A stretch of DNA of 64,000 bases from Microbispora catharanthi (GCF_006334915.2 NZ_VDMA02000016.1:124001-188000), one strand, 5' to 3'; counted from the first letter of the stretch, positions 44,436 through 53,792 are shown. Notes: generated by a model not told the origin, from the letters alone. Numbers and translations: made by a program.

Positions 44436-44978
44436 ATGACGGCCATCGATTCCGGGCGGCGGTCCGACCGGCTCGACCACGCGCGCCGGCTCGCCGAAAG
44501 CGGCGACCTCGACGGCGCTGCCGCGATCTTCGCGGAACTCGCCGCGGACGAGGACGCGCCGGACCGCGGCGAGGCCGGCGAGGGTCTTTCCGTCGTGGTC
44601 GAGCGGATGGCCGAGCGGCTGCTGGAGGACGGCGAACCCGAGCGGGCCGCCGACGTCCTGCTTGAGGCGCTGTCGGTCAGCGCGGTGGCCGACCCGGCGC
44701 GCCTGCGGGTGCTGCTCGGCATGGCGCACCTGGAGATGGCGTGCGCGCAGTTCGCCGGGGCGGTGGAGGACAGCCGCCAGGAGGGGGCCGACGCAGGCAC
44801 CGGCGCGCTCGCGATCGAACTGCTGGCCCGCACGCTGCCGCTGCGGGGCCGCGACGCCGACGCGGAGACCGTGTGGCGCTACGGCCTCGACCATCCCGAC
44901 CCCGCGCTCGCCGAGCAGGTACTGCTGCGCCTGGGGCGGGACGTCCGCCCCCCGATGGAGGCCGGCGCGGCCGGCTGA
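44436..44978 (+). CDS. TPR-like helical protein, unknown function
   Basis: The 180-residue soluble protein is predicted to be all alpha-helical with TPR-like pairs (DHARRLAESGDLDGAAAIFAEL, EPERAADVLLEALSVS, LLARTLPLRGRDADAETVWRYGL). It has no recognised catalytic motif. ATG 44436 is preferred, with GCGAGG eight bases upstream; ATG 44421 is in frame. The stop codon lies inside the left arm of its own terminator hairpin. It may be a protein-interaction adaptor. Confidence 0.7.
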   Translation: MTAIDSGRRSDRLDHARRLAESGDLDGAAAIFAELAADEDAPDRGEAGEGLSVVVERMAERLLEDGEPERAADVLLEALSVSAVADPARLRVLLGMAHLEMACAQFAGAVEDSRQEGADAGTGALAIELLARTLPLRGRDADAETVWRYGLDHPDPALAEQVLLRLGRDVRPPMEAGAAG

Positions 44979-45008
44979 GGGCGCTCAGCCGGCGGCGGTG
45001 ACCGCCGG
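44970..45008 (+). terminator. Terminator overlapping the TPR-like gene stop
   Basis: GCCGGCTGAG (44970-44979) pairs perfectly with CTCAGCCGGC (44984-44993) around a four-base loop; the TGA stop is in the left arm. An alternative stem CCGGCGG (44989-44995) with CCGCCGG (45002-45008) overlaps it. Confidence 0.75.
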
Positions 45009-45118
45009 GGCCGGACCACCGCTCCCGGCAAGACCTACCTCGTCCGACGGGCGGCCGCGCATCGCGTGGAGATCGAGGACAACCGGCGCCGATGGACGCC
45101 GACTGATCCCGCCGGGTG

Positions 45119-45532
45119 TCAGCGCTGGGAGCGTCGGCTGACGGCGTAGGCGAAGTTGACCGCGATGATCCCGCCCCAGGCCAGGAGCAGGCCCGCGGGG
45201 CCCGCGTTCGCCACCGCGATCCCGGTCAGCGGGATGCCCAGGGCCAGCGACCCCATGGCCACGCCCACGGCGCTGTCCTTCTGCTTGACCAGGGGGCCGG
45301 GCGGCTGGTGACGTAGCTGGGCCGCCACCTCGTTGCGTATCCGTGCGGCGATCTCGACGTCGAGCTTGTCGAGGAACGAGTCGACCAGCGCGTCCTCGTA
45401 CTCAGGGCCGAGGTCGCGGCGGGCCGCCATGACGGCGCGCAGGTCCTCGCGGGTCGAGGGGGCCGCCGGCGGCGGAGGGACGGGGCGCCCGGTCGCGGGC
45501 GGCGGCTGCTGCGATGCGATGTCCGTCACCAT
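45119..45532 (-). CDS. Small membrane protein, unknown function
   Basis: The 137-residue protein has a proline-rich N-terminus (PPPATGRPVPPPPAAP). A helical segment common in actinomycete proteins follows (LRAVMAARRDLGPEYEDALVDSFLDKLDVEI). Two C-terminal transmembrane helices come last (VAMGSLALGIPLTGIAVA and GLLLAWGGIIAVNFAYAV). AAAGGGG lies about 10 nt before ATG 45532; GTG 45529 is possible. It is divergent from the alpha/beta hydrolase gene across 90 bp. Function unknown. Confidence 0.75.
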   Translation of the reverse strand: MVTDIASQQPPPATGRPVPPPPAAPSTREDLRAVMAARRDLGPEYEDALVDSFLDKLDVEIAARIRNEVAAQLRHQPPGPLVKQKDSAVGVAMGSLALGIPLTGIAVANAGPAGLLLAWGGIIAVNFAYAVSRRSQR

Positions 45533-45622
45533 GACATTCTGGCCCCTTTCGCGGGGGCCCGCCATCCTCCGATCGTAGGGTCGCCTGCTCCTGCTCCGGT
45601 CGGACCCGCTACCGTCGCCGGC

Positions 45623-46219
45623 ATGGAGATCGAGACTCCGCACGGCCGCGCCCTGGCCGAGGTGGACGAGGCGGCCGATCCCCGGCTGCTGCTGGTCCTG
45701 ACCCACGGGTCCGGGGGAGGTGTGGACGCCCCCGACCTGCTCGCCGTGCGGGACGCGGTGCTGGCGATCGGGGGGACCGTCGCACGGGTGACCCAGCCCT
45801 TCCGGCTGCGCGGCGCGCGGGCGCCGGGGTCGGCGGTCAAGCAGGACGAGGCGTGGCTGTCGATCGTCGCCGAGCTCCGCGAGCGCCACCCGGGCCTGCC
45901 GCTCGTCCAGGGCGGGCGGAGCAACGGCGCGCGGGTCGCCTGCCGCACCGCGAGCGCCGCCGGGGCCGAGGCGGTGGTGGCGCTCGCGTTCCCGCTCCAC
46001 CCGCCGGGCAAGCCGGAACGGTCGCGGGCGGAAGAGCTGAGGCAGGCGGGGACCCCCGTGCTCGTGGTCAACGGGGATCGGGATCCGTTCGGCGTGCCGG
46101 ACGAGAAGGACGCCGCACGTCTCGTGGTCCTCCCGGGGGAGGGGCACGAGTTCAAGAAGGACCCCGCCCGGGTGGGCGAGGTGGTGGCGCGGTGGCTGCT
46201 TTCGCCTAGGCCGCGCTGA
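45623..46219 (+). CDS. Alpha/beta hydrolase, KANL3/Tex30-like family
   Basis: The 198-residue small alpha/beta hydrolase has LTHGSGGGVDAPDLLAV, the nucleophile elbow QGGRSNGARVACR (Ser), and likely acid and histidine in VVNGDRDPFG and PGEGHEFKKD. It resembles dienelactone-hydrolase-like KANL3/Tex30 proteins; substrate unknown. ATG 45623 lies exactly 7 nt after TACCGT (45610-45615), consistent with leaderless expression. Its 3' end overlaps the convergent DUF5999 gene by 14 bp. Confidence 0.85.
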   Translation: MEIETPHGRALAEVDEAADPRLLLVLTHGSGGGVDAPDLLAVRDAVLAIGGTVARVTQPFRLRGARAPGSAVKQDEAWLSIVAELRERHPGLPLVQGGRSNGARVACRTASAAGAEAVVALAFPLHPPGKPERSRAEELRQAGTPVLVVNGDRDPFGVPDEKDAARLVVLPGEGHEFKKDPARVGEVVARWLLSPRPR

Positions 46220-46406
46220 TGGCCATGTCGGTGGGGCGGTGCGGGGCGATGACGCCGCCGTCGGGCAGCAGCTCGCCGGTGTCCTCGAACAGCACGACGC
46301 CGTTGCAGAGCAGGCTCCAGCCTTGCTCGGGGTGACAGGCTATCGTGCGGGCGGCTTCTCGGTCCTTTGCATCCGCTCTGGGACAGGCCGGTTCATGAGG
46401 GCACAT
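46206..46406 (-). CDS. DUF5999 family protein
   Basis: The 66-residue protein begins MCPHEPACPRADAKDREAAR and contains HPEQGWSLLCNGVVLFEDTG and LLPDGGVIAPHRP, diagnostic of DUF5999, a short actinobacterial family with conserved N-terminal Cys and His residues of unknown role. GGAG lies eight bases before ATG 46406. It converges with and overlaps the hydrolase gene, which suggests antisense interference between the two transcripts. Confidence 0.85.
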   Translation of the reverse strand: MCPHEPACPRADAKDREAARTIACHPEQGWSLLCNGVVLFEDTGELLPDGGVIAPHRPTDMAISAA

Positions 46407-46730
46407 CGCCGGGGCTCCGTGTCTTTATCGTTCGCTCTTTTTTGTCTTCCTGGTGTCCGTGGGGTATGACGCACACCACACTGGACTACACCAGTTTGCG
46501 GCTCGGCCGCATCCGTACGACATAGTCAGTTCGGAGCATTTCCGCCGGTCGGGCAGGGGACCCGGCCGCACCCCGAGCAGGCTCACGCACACTGATGTGA
46601 CCTAGTACACAAGAATGCCCCATTGGAGGCAACGGTCCGGCCTCGACACGCCGACGGCCGGGTAACCGAGAGATCACAGATTCCGGTCACCGAACACGGC
46701 CGATGCGGCCGGCCCGGAAATCTCCGGCTC
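46407..46730. other. 324-bp AT-richer region between DUF5999 and TetR genes
   Basis: It holds the DUF5999 promoter region, a run of pyrimidines around 46421-46448 (CTCTTTTTTGTCTTCC) and a small inverted repeat ACTGG/CCAGT at 46480-46495. Short frames here look like chance. Base composition is markedly less GC-rich than the flanks. Confidence 0.45.
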
Positions 46731-47306
46731 TCAGCCGCCGAGGCCCGTGATCAGCGCGTCGAGGCCGTGCTCGAAGTCGCGCTCGCCCTCGGCGGTGCGC
46801 GCGTCGCGCACCTCGGCGTCCGGATCGGCCCACCCCGACTGCTGGACCTCCACCGCCACGCTGCCGAAGACGTAGGCACGCAGCGCGCGGACCGCTCCAG
46901 CCGGGTCGCCCGCCCCCGACTCGCGCAACTGCTCGGTCTGCTCCGTAATCGCGATGAGGGCCGACCCCTTCGGCGGCTTGGTCAGGGCCAGCGACAGCAC
47001 GCCCGGGTGCTCGAGCAGCGCGGCACGGCTCGCGCGGGCCCAGGCGCGCGCCCTGTCCTGCCAGGTGGTGGCGGCGGCCGGATCGACCTCCACGGTCGTC
47101 ACGTGCTCGGCGAGGGCGTCCATCAGCGCCTCCTTGCCCCGCGGCAGGTGGTGGTAGATCGCCATGGCCTCCACCTGGAGGGCGTCGCCGAGACGTCGCA
47201 TGGTCAGCCGGCGCAGGCCCTGGCCGTCGGCGATGTGCAGGGCGGCGTCGATGATCCGCTCGCGGGAGAGGGGGACGGGTGGTCGCTTGGCAGGCACGGC
47301 GATCAT
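46731..47306 (-). CDS. TetR/AcrR family regulator
   Basis: The 191-residue protein has the TetR helix-turn-helix (SRERIIDAALHIADGQGLRRLTMRRLGDALQV, then AMAIYHHLPRGKEALMD). The longer C-terminal domain (ALLEHPGVLSLALTKPPKGSA, LRAYVFGSVAVEVQQSG) is of the kind seen in TetR proteins that bind drugs or lipids. ATG 47306 is chosen; there is no strong ribosome-binding site. A palindrome at 47323-47333 just upstream is a likely autoregulatory site. It has no divergent structural gene other than the small protein at 47449. Confidence 0.85.
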   Translation of the reverse strand: MIAVPAKRPPVPLSRERIIDAALHIADGQGLRRLTMRRLGDALQVEAMAIYHHLPRGKEALMDALAEHVTTVEVDPAAATTWQDRARAWARASRAALLEHPGVLSLALTKPPKGSALIAITEQTEQLRESGAGDPAGAVRALRAYVFGSVAVEVQQSGWADPDAEVRDARTAEGERDFEHGLDALITGLGG

Positions 47307-47320
47307 GCTGCCATATCGAT

Positions 47321-47336
47321 CCTTACTTCGTAAAGG
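47321..47336. promoter_or_regulatory. Palindromic operator TTAC-N3-GTAA upstream of TetR
   Basis: TTACTTCGTAA (47323-47333) within CCTTACTTCGTAAAGG lies 15 bp before the TetR start. A near-identical element, TTACTTTGTAAAGG, occurs at 63833-63846 upstream of the YigZ-like gene. Confidence 0.55.
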
Positions 47337-47397
47337 GCGGCGCACCCTGCGGTGCGAGCCCCCGCGCGGAGCGCGTACGCTACCGACTGCGACGCGA

Positions 47398-47423
47398 GTT
47401 CGATTGCGCACGTTCGATTGCGC
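47398..47423. repeat. Two 12-bp direct repeats upstream of a small gene
   Basis: GTTCGATTGCGC occurs at 47398-47409 and 47412-47423. It lies 25 bp before ATG 47449 and may be an operator or a slippage product. Confidence 0.6.
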
Positions 47424-47448
47424 GAGTCCGATACCGAAGGGGCTGACG

Positions 47449-47901
47449 ATGGCGTTTTTCCGTCCGCGGGTGAGCCGGGAGGCGGAGGTCCGCTACCACG
47501 CGGATCTGGAGATCCGGAAGGACTTCGACCACGTGCTGGAGAAGGTCCGGGTGGCGCAGCGGCGGTTCCAGGAGGCGAAGGCGGCGGGCGCGCCGCTCGC
47601 CGAGCTCCGTGAGGCGGCCCTGGGCCTCGACGCCGCCCTGACCGAGGCGCTGCGCGCCGCGGAGGCGGGCCAGCGCGCCACTTTCGGCGTGAAGTCCTAC
47701 GACAGCAGGATCGCCCGGCGCAAGGCGAAGGCCACCCCCGACGGCGCGCTGTGGACCGACGAGGTGAACCGCCTGCGCACGCTGCGCGAGGCGCACCGCC
47801 TCAGCGGCATCCCCCGGGTGCCCCGCGCCTCCAAGACGGGCGACCCCGCCCGCCTGACCCCGCGCGACGTACGCAAGGGCCTGGCCGCCGCCGGCCGCTG
47901 A
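47449..47901 (+). CDS. Hypothetical charged helical protein
   Basis: The 150-residue protein is rich in Arg, Lys, Glu and Ala and is predicted to be mostly helical and partly coiled coil (YHADLEIRKDFDHVLEKV, FQEAKAAGAPLAELREAA). There is a basic segment SRIARRKAKA and no membrane segment or known motif. AAGGGG lies seven bases before ATG 47449. Codon usage matches its neighbours, so it is very probably real. I do not recognise the family. Confidence 0.7.
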   Translation: MAFFRPRVSREAEVRYHADLEIRKDFDHVLEKVRVAQRRFQEAKAAGAPLAELREAALGLDAALTEALRAAEAGQRATFGVKSYDSRIARRKAKATPDGALWTDEVNRLRTLREAHRLSGIPRVPRASKTGDPARLTPRDVRKGLAAAGR

Positions 47902-47913
47902 GCGCAGGCAGCA

Positions 47914-47948
47914 GTACGGCCCGCACCCCCAGGGGGTGCGGGCCGTAC
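47914..47948. terminator. Bidirectional terminator
   Basis: A perfect 17-bp inverted repeat starting GTACGGCCCGCACCCCC with a single central A lies between the convergent hypothetical gene and the sigma factor gene. It is the strongest hairpin seen in the window. Confidence 0.92.
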
Positions 47949-47975
47949 GAATATCTGAATCAGCCGGTCCGAGTT

Positions 47976-49361
47976 TCAGCTGGCCCAGTCGAGCAGCGGG
48001 CGGGTGTTGCTCGGGTGGCGCAGCTTGGACAGCGACTCCTTCTCAAGCTGGCGGATCCGCTCCCGGGTCAGGCCCAGGTGCTTGCCGATCTCGTCCAGCG
48101 TGTGCGGCTTGCCGTCGGCCAGGCCGAAGCGCAGGCTCATGATCTTCGCCTCACGCGGCGACAGGTTGCTCAGCACGCCCTTGAGCTGCTCGGCCAGCAG
48201 TTGCCGGTCCACGACCTCGGACGCCTCGGGGGAGTCGACGTCCTCGATGAGGTCGCCGATACGCGTCTCGCCGTCCTCGCCGATGGTCGAATCGAGGCTG
48301 ATCGGCTGCCGGCTGGTGCGCAGCAGCTCCTCGATCTGGTCCGGGGTCTTGTCCAGCTCGACGGCCAGCTCCTCCGGCGTGGGCTCCCGGCCGAGCCGCT
48401 GGTGCATGTCACGCTCGACGCGCGACAGCTTCGACAGCATCTCCAGCACGTGGACGGGCAGCCGGATCGTGCGGGCCGAGTCGGCGAAGCCGCGCTGGAT
48501 GGCCTGCCGGATCCACCACATGGCGTACGTCGAGAACTTGTAGCCCTTGGTGTAGTCGAACTTCTCGACGGCGCGGATCAGGCCGAGGTTGCCCTCCTGC
48601 ACGACGTCGAGCAGGGCCATGCCGCGATCGGTGTACTTCTTGGCCACGGAGACGACCAGGCGGAGGTTGGCCTCCAGCATGTGGTCCTTGGCCCGCCTGC
48701 CGTCCTCGATGACCCATTCCAGGTCCTCACGCACGTGCGGGGGCAGGTGCTCGCCGTTCTCGAGGGCGGTCTCCAGCTTGTACTCGGCGTACAGCCCGGC
48801 CTCGATGCGCTTGGCCAGCTCCACCTCCTGGGCGGCGGTGAGCAGGGTGCGGCGCCCGATGGACTTCAGGTAGGTGTGGACCGAGTCGCCCATGACCGAG
48901 GAGGTGTCGTCGAGGTCGAGCGTCTCGCCGTCCTCCGCCTCGGCCTCGTCGGCCTGCGGCTCCTCGTCGTACGGCTCCTCGTCGGCGGCCTTGGCCGTCT
49001 TCTTCGCGGCGCTCCTGGCGGCCGGCCCGTTCTTGGAGGCCTGCGCCGCGGCCTGGGCGGCCCGGCGGGACTTCCTGGCCGGCGCCTTGGCGGGGGTCGG
49101 CGCCCCCGTCTCGGCTGCCGCCTCGGTCTGCGCGCCCGGCTCGTTCTGCGTGCCGTTGTCGGCGGCCAGGTTCACGCCCGCCTCGGTGAGCTCGCGCAGG
49201 ATCGAGCGGCCCTCGACGGGGCTGACGCCGGCCTTCGCGAAGGCCTCGCGCAGCTCCGACAGGGAAAGACGACCCTGCGCACGGCCTCGCTCCAGGAGCA
49301 GGTCGAGCGTCGTCGGGGTCGCCTCGCGCTCGGGCGAGGCCGCCACGGCGGTCCGGGGCAT
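47976..49361 (-). CDS. RNA polymerase sigma factor, sigma-70 group 1/2 (region 1.1 present)
   Basis: The 461-residue factor has an N-terminal region 1.1-like segment ([20 protein letters not shown]) and a low-complexity Ala/Lys/Glu linker. Region 1.2 is [21 protein letters not shown], region 2 is [20 protein letters not shown] and [15 protein letters not shown] (-10 recognition), and region 3 is [12 protein letters not shown]. Region 4 is [21 protein letters not shown] (-35 recognition). It ends [17 protein letters not shown], not the LRDYLD-type ending of canonical HrdB, and region 3 also departs from HrdB, so it is probably a second primary-like sigma factor. GGAGG precedes ATG 49361. The upstream region has a sigma-R-like promoter. 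Confidence 0.9.
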   Translation of the reverse strand: MPRTAVAASPEREATPTTLDLLLERGRAQGRLSLSELREAFAKAGVSPVEGRSILRELTEAGVNLAADNGTQNEPGAQTEAAAETGAPTPAKAPARKSRRAAQAAAQASKNGPAARSAAKKTAKAADEEPYDEEPQADEAEAEDGETLDLDDTSSVMGDSVHTYLKSIGRRTLLTAAQEVELAKRIEAGLYAEYKLETALENGEHLPPHVREDLEWVIEDGRRAKDHMLEANLRLVVSVAKKYTDRGMALLDVVQEGNLGLIRAVEKFDYTKGYKFSTYAMWWIRQAIQRGFADSARTIRLPVHVLEMLSKLSRVERDMHQRLGREPTPEELAVELDKTPDQIEELLRTSRQPISLDSTIGEDGETRIGDLIEDVDSPEASEVVDRQLLAEQLKGVLSNLSPREAKIMSLRFGLADGKPHTLDEIGKHLGLTRERIRQLEKESLSKLRHPSNTRPLLDWAS

Positions 49362-49457
49362 GAGGACACCTCCTCCTTGCGGAGTTCATGGTTGGTTCGA
49401 GGTCTGATGCTTGCGATCGGGGCGCGGCGTCCGGCAGCTCAGCGCACCAGTATCAAT

Positions 49458-49483
49458 AACGCTCTCGCGCCCGGTTTGTTCCC
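49458..49483 (-). promoter_or_regulatory. Candidate ECF (sigma-R-like) promoter upstream of the sigma factor gene
   Basis: On the minus strand GGGAAC (49483-49478) is followed after 17 bp by GTT (49460-49458). This is close to the GGGAAT-N18-GTT used by SigR-type stress sigma factors, which in Streptomyces activate hrdB and hrdD. The spacing is one short and no second example is available, so the assignment is tentative. Confidence 0.4.
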
Positions 49484-49527
49484 TCACCCCGCTGGGGACG
49501 CTGCCGGACTCGCCCCGGGCGGGCCGG

Positions 49528-49911
49528 TCAGTCGGGGATGATGCTGACGCTGACCTGGGGCACCGGCATGGGGTTCGCGTCCTGCATGCGCTCGCGGGTC
49601 CAGTAGTCGGCGACCCCGTCCGGGTCGTCCGTGAGCTCCTTCAGCACCACGTCGGGGTCGACCTCGGGAGTGGCCCGCGGCCCGGTGAGCTCGCCGCGGC
49701 CGGGATCGTCGGGGGAGACCTCGACCGATCCTCCGTGACCGCCCGTCGCCGGGCCGAGCTTGGCGGCGGGGGCGTCGCCCACCTTCGCGACGTCGTCCAG
49801 GCGGCCCGCGAAGGCGGCGGCCGTGATCGACGCCCCGCCCACGATGACGACGCCGACGAGCACGGCGGAGGCCATCATCTTGTGGGCCGGCGTGAAGCGG
49901 ATCGGTTGCAT
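49528..49911 (-). CDS. Membrane-anchored hypothetical protein
   Basis: The 127-residue protein has one N-terminal transmembrane helix or uncleaved signal ([23 protein letters not shown], about residues 12-35) and an acidic, Pro/Gly-rich external tail with [21 protein letters not shown] near the end. It resembles short actinomycete surface proteins of unknown function. It is on the same strand as menE and 40 bp from it, but upstream of the sigma gene; operon membership is uncertain. Confidence 0.7.
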   Translation of the reverse strand: MQPIRFTPAHKMMASAVLVGVVIVGGASITAAAFAGRLDDVAKVGDAPAAKLGPATGGHGGSVEVSPDDPGRGELTGPRATPEVDPDVVLKELTDDPDGVADYWTRERMQDANPMPVPQVSVSIIPD

Positions 49912-49951
49912 GCGGCGTCCCCTTCCCCCTGCTCTTACAGACGCACGAAGG

Positions 49952-51124
49952 TCATCCGCGGTTCCGGTTCTTGAGTTCGACCATATCGGGTTTGCCGTTC
50001 GGCAGGAGCGGTATCTGGGACACCAGCTCGACGGCGCGCGGCGCGGCGTAGGCGGGCAGCCGCTCCTTGGCGAAGGCCCTCAGCTCGCCGAGCGTGACCT
50101 CGCCGCCATCGCGGGGGACCACGACGGCGACCACGATCTCGCCCCACTCGGGGTCGGGCCTGCCCACCACCACGACGTCGCGTACGGCCGGGTGCCCGGC
50201 CAGGACCCCGGCGACCGAGCCGGCCACGACCTTGCGGCCCCCGGTGTTGATCACGTCGTCGGCCCGGCCCAGCACGGTGAGCCGTCCGTCCTCGATCGAG
50301 CCCAGGTCGGAGGTGACGAACCAGCCGCCCTCGAAGGGCCGCTCCTCGCGCAGGCGGTAACCCGAGAACAGCACAGGGCCCGCGATCCGCACCCGCCCGT
50401 CGCCGCCGATCTTGACCTCGACTCCGTCGAGCGGCACGCCGTCGTACACGCATCCGCCGCTCGTCTCGCTCGAGCCGTACGTGGTGACGATCCTGGCCCC
50501 CGCCGCGCGGGCCTCGGCCAGCAGGCCCGGAGGGGCGGCGGCCCCGCCGAGCAGGATCGTGCCGAAGGCCGCGACGTCCGCCCCCGCGTCCAGCATCCGC
50601 CGCAACTGGGTGGGGACCAGCGAGACGTGGTCCGCCCCGCTCGCGGCGACCTCGTCGGGGGAGAAGCGCGCGTGGACGATCGGCTCGGTGCCGCACAGCA
50701 GCGACCGGACGAGCACCTGCGCGCCGGAGATGTGCGACGGCGGCAGGCAGCACAGCCAGCGGTCGCCCTCGCCGGCGCCGAGCCTGGACAGCGAGGCGCG
50801 GGCCGAGGCGAGCAGCGCCTCGGCCGTCAGCTCCACCCCCTTCGGGACGCCGGTGGAGCCGGAGGTCGCGATGATCAGCGCGGCGTCGGACGGCACCCCG
50901 TCCGGCTCGCGCCGCACGCCGCCGGCGGTGACGACGTGGGTGGGGCGCAGCGCGGCGAGCGTCGCCTCGAGCGCGGGCCGCGGCAGGTCGGGCGACAGCG
51001 GCAGCACGGTGGGCGCGTCGCCGGTCAGGGCCTGCCGTACGGCCTCGGACAGGGCGGGCCCCGGAGGCAGGACGAGAGCGTGCACGGGTCGCTGTCCTGG
51101 GTGGTGTCCGGGAGGGCTGAGCAC
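49952..51124 (-). CDS. menE: o-Succinylbenzoate-CoA ligase (MenE)
   Basis: The AMP-binding enzyme of about 390 residues is short for an ANL ligase, as is typical for actinobacterial MenE. Motifs are [18 protein letters not shown] (P-loop), [43 protein letters not shown] and the C-terminal lysine in [11 protein letters not shown]. It converts o-succinylbenzoate to its CoA ester in menaquinone synthesis. GTG 51124 lies exactly 7 nt after TAACCT (51137-51132), suggesting a leaderless message; GTG 51085 would remove 13 residues and fit the family start better. It is divergent from menB. Confidence 0.9.
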   Translation of the reverse strand: MLSPPGHHPGQRPVHALVLPPGPALSEAVRQALTGDAPTVLPLSPDLPRPALEATLAALRPTHVVTAGGVRREPDGVPSDAALIIATSGSTGVPKGVELTAEALLASARASLSRLGAGEGDRWLCCLPPSHISGAQVLVRSLLCGTEPIVHARFSPDEVAASGADHVSLVPTQLRRMLDAGADVAAFGTILLGGAAAPPGLLAEARAAGARIVTTYGSSETSGGCVYDGVPLDGVEVKIGGDGRVRIAGPVLFSGYRLREERPFEGGWFVTSDLGSIEDGRLTVLGRADDVINTGGRKVVAGSVAGVLAGHPAVRDVVVVGRPDPEWGEIVVAVVVPRDGGEVTLGELRAFAKERLPAYAAPRAVELVSQIPLLPNGKPDMVELKNRNRG

Positions 51125-51193
51125 GGTCGTAAGGTTAGTCCCGGTGCGGTGGCCGGAGGCGACCGCCTGGTTGGTGACGACGAAGGAGCGGGT

Positions 51194-52024
51194 GTGACGA
51201 GCGGGGTCGACTGGAAGCGGTCGGGCGAGTACGAGGACATCATCTACGAGACCGCGGAGGGGATGGCGAAGATCACGATCAACCGCCCCGAGCGGCACAA
51301 CGCCTTCCGGCCCACGACCTTGTTCGAGCTCCGCGAGGCCTTCAACCGCGCCCAGGAGGACACCGAGGTCGGTGTGATCATCTTCACCGGCGCCGGGGAC
51401 AAGGCGTTCTGCTCCGGCGGCGACCAGAAGATCCGCGGCGACGACGGCTACGTGGACGACAAGACCCACGGCATCGGCCGGCTCAACGTCCTGGACCTGC
51501 AGGTGCAGATCCGCCGCTGCCCCAAGCCGGTCATCGCCATGGTGGCGGGCTACGCCATCGGCGGCGGCCACGTGCTGCACGTCTGCTGCGACCTGACGAT
51601 CGCCGCCGACAACGCCAGGTTCGGCCAGACCGGCCCCAAGGTGGGCTCGTTCGACGGAGGGTACGGCTCCTGGCTGCTCGCCGAGACCGTGGGCCTCAAG
51701 CGGGCCCGCGAGATCTGGTACCTGTGCCGCCAGTACGACGCCCAGACCGCGCTTCAGTGGGGCCTGGTCAACGCGGTGGTGCCGCTGGAGCGCCTTGAGG
51801 AGGAGACCGTCCAGTGGGCCCGCGAGCTGCTGGAGAAGTCGCCCCTCGCGCTGCGCATGCTGAAGGGCGCGCTCAACGCGGTGACCGACGGCGCGGCCGG
51901 CATGCAGCAGTTCGCCGGCGACGCGACGCTGATCTACTACATGAGCGAGGAGGCCCAGGAGGGCCGCGACGCGTTCAAGGAGAAGCGCAAGCCGGACTTC
52001 TCGAAGTTCCCCCGCCGCCCGTAG
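51194..52024 (+). CDS. menB: 1,4-Dihydroxy-2-naphthoyl-CoA synthase (MenB)
   Basis: The 276-residue crotonase-fold enzyme closes the naphthoquinone ring. Diagnostic MenB segments are [53 protein letters not shown] and [16 protein letters not shown]. The MenB-specific Ser-Phe-Asp-Gly-Gly and C-terminal [13 protein letters not shown] endings are present, and length is normal. GAAGGAGCGG precedes GTG 51194. It is followed by menD after about 120 bp and divergent from menE. Confidence 0.96.
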   Translation: MTSGVDWKRSGEYEDIIYETAEGMAKITINRPERHNAFRPTTLFELREAFNRAQEDTEVGVIIFTGAGDKAFCSGGDQKIRGDDGYVDDKTHGIGRLNVLDLQVQIRRCPKPVIAMVAGYAIGGGHVLHVCCDLTIAADNARFGQTGPKVGSFDGGYGSWLLAETVGLKRAREIWYLCRQYDAQTALQWGLVNAVVPLERLEEETVQWARELLEKSPLALRMLKGALNAVTDGAAGMQQFAGDATLIYYMSEEAQEGRDAFKEKRKPDFSKFPRRP

Positions 52025-52142
52025 ACGGCCGCGTGATGACGGCGGCCTCTCCGTTTTGCCGTACGCTTGCGGCTGCGGGAACGGGAGGAGACGGGCGGGT
52101 GGACAGGAACCGGGCCGACCGGGGCGTTCTGGGGGCGCGGCG

Positions 52143-53792
52143 GTGAACCCGGCGACCGCCCTCTCGACCGTCCTGATCGACGAACTGGTGCGCTGCGGGG
52201 TCACCGACGTGGTGCTCGCCCCGGGCTCCCGGTCCGCGCCGCTGGCGCTCGCCGCGCACGCCGAGTCGCGGGTGCGGCTGCACGTGCGCGTCGACGAGCG
52301 GTCGGCCTCGTACGTCGCCCTCGGCCTGGCCAAGCGGTCCGAGCGGCCGGTGGCCCTGATCTGCACCTCGGGCACGGCGGCGGCCAACTTCCACCCCGCC
52401 GTGATCGAGGCGTCCGAGTCGGGCGTCCCGCTGCTCCTGCTGACCGCCGACCGGCCGCCCGAGCTGCGCGGCACCGGCGCCAACCAGACGATCGACCAGG
52501 TCAAGCTGTACGGCTCGGCCGTGCGTTGGTTCGCCGAGGTCGGCGTGCCCGAGGAGCGGCCGGGCCAGGTGGCCTACTGGCGGTCGCTGGTGTCCCGGGC
52601 CTGCCAGCGCGCCGCCGGGCCGCCGGACCCCGGGCCCGTCCACCTCAACGTGGCCTTCCGCGAGCCGCTGATCCCCGACGGGGACGCGAGCTGGTGCGAG
52701 CCGCTGGACGGCGACGCCTCCGGCGCGTGGTTCCGGGCCCGGGTCGCGCCGCCCTCCGCCGCCCTGCACATCCCGCCGACCCGGCGCGGGGTGCTGGTCG
52801 TCGGCGACGGCGCCGCCAACGTGCGGCGATACGTCGCCGCCGCGGGCATGGCGGGCTGGCCCGTGCTGTCGGAGCCCAACGGCGGCGGCCGGTACGGCGA
52901 CCACGCGATCTCGACCTACCACTTCCTGCTGGGCGACCAGGAGTGGGCCGACGCCCACCGGCCCGACGTCGTGGTCACCCTCGGCCGCCCCGGGCTGTCG
53001 CGCCCGCTGCTGTCGTGGCTGCGCCGGGCCGGGGAGCACATCGTGGTCGCCCCCGATCTGACCCGGTGGCCCGACCCGACCCGCTCGGCGACGCAGGTGG
53101 CCCAGGCCGTGGAGATCCCGATCGCGGCCGGCGGGGACGCCTGGCTGCGCGCCTGGCGGCACGCCGACCACGTGGCCCGCGAGGCGATCGACGCGGTTCT
53201 CGACTCCTCGGGGCTGACCGAGCCGCGGCTGGCCAGGGACCTCGTCGAGGTGCTGCCCAACGGCTCGCTGCTGTTCTGCGGATCTTCCATGCCGATCCGC
53301 GACCTCGACCAGGCCATGCGCCCCCGGCGGGGACTGCGGCTGATGGCCAACCGGGGCGCGTCGGGCATCGACGGGCTGGTCTCCACCGCCGTCGGGGCGG
53401 CGCTCGCCCACAACGGCCCGGCGTACGCGCTGATCGGCGACCTCACGCTGCTGCACGACCAGAACGGCCTGATCCTCGGCCCGCGCGAGCCCCGGCCCGA
53501 CCTGTGCCTCATGGTGGTGAACAACGACGGCGGCGGGATCTTCTCGCTGCTGCCGCAGGCCGCGCTGGAGGACCCGTTCGAGCGGGTCTTCGGCACTCCC
53601 CACGGGGTGGATCTCGGCTACCTGGCGGCCGCGAGCGGCCTGCCGTACACGCTGGTCGAGGACCCGGAGGAGCTGTCCAGGGCGATCAAGGGGGACGGCC
53701 TGCGCATCGTGGAGGCGCGCACCGACCGGGTGAGCAACGCGGCCGTCCATGCCGCGATGCGCGACGCCGTGCGCGTGGCGATGCGCGACTGA
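52143..53792 (+). CDS. menD: SEPHCHC synthase (MenD)
   Basis: The 549-residue thiamine-diphosphate enzyme joins isochorismate and 2-oxoglutarate in the first committed menaquinone step. The N-terminus has VVLAPGSRSAPLALAAH and the catalytic Glu region VRVDERSASYVALGLAK. The ThDP-binding motif is GDLTLLHDQNGLILG followed by VVNNDGGGIFSLLPQ. The order menD, menB, menE with no menF in the window is a partial men locus; a menC candidate lies at 59.6 kb. Confidence 0.96.
   Translation: MNPATALSTVLIDELVRCGVTDVVLAPGSRSAPLALAAHAESRVRLHVRVDERSASYVALGLAKRSERPVALICTSGTAAANFHPAVIEASESGVPLLLLTADRPPELRGTGANQTIDQVKLYGSAVRWFAEVGVPEERPGQVAYWRSLVSRACQRAAGPPDPGPVHLNVAFREPLIPDGDASWCEPLDGDASGAWFRARVAPPSAALHIPPTRRGVLVVGDGAANVRRYVAAAGMAGWPVLSEPNGGGRYGDHAISTYHFLLGDQEWADAHRPDVVVTLGRPGLSRPLLSWLRRAGEHIVVAPDLTRWPDPTRSATQVAQAVEIPIAAGGDAWLRAWRHADHVAREAIDAVLDSSGLTEPRLARDLVEVLPNGSLLFCGSSMPIRDLDQAMRPRRGLRLMANRGASGIDGLVSTAVGAALAHNGPAYALIGDLTLLHDQNGLILGPREPRPDLCLMVVNNDGGGIFSLLPQAALEDPFERVFGTPHGVDLGYLAAASGLPYTLVEDPEELSRAIKGDGLRIVEARTDRVSNAAVHAAMRDAVRVAMRD

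Noticed and set aside
46486-46677. 63-residue minus-strand frame between DUF5999 and TetR
   Set aside because: No ribosome-binding site, no motif and atypical composition; probably chance.
49952-52504. 850-residue minus-strand frame covering menE and the opposite strand of menB
   Set aside because: Only the C-terminal about 390 residues are MenE; the rest is the shadow of menB and menD, which have clear motifs and starts.
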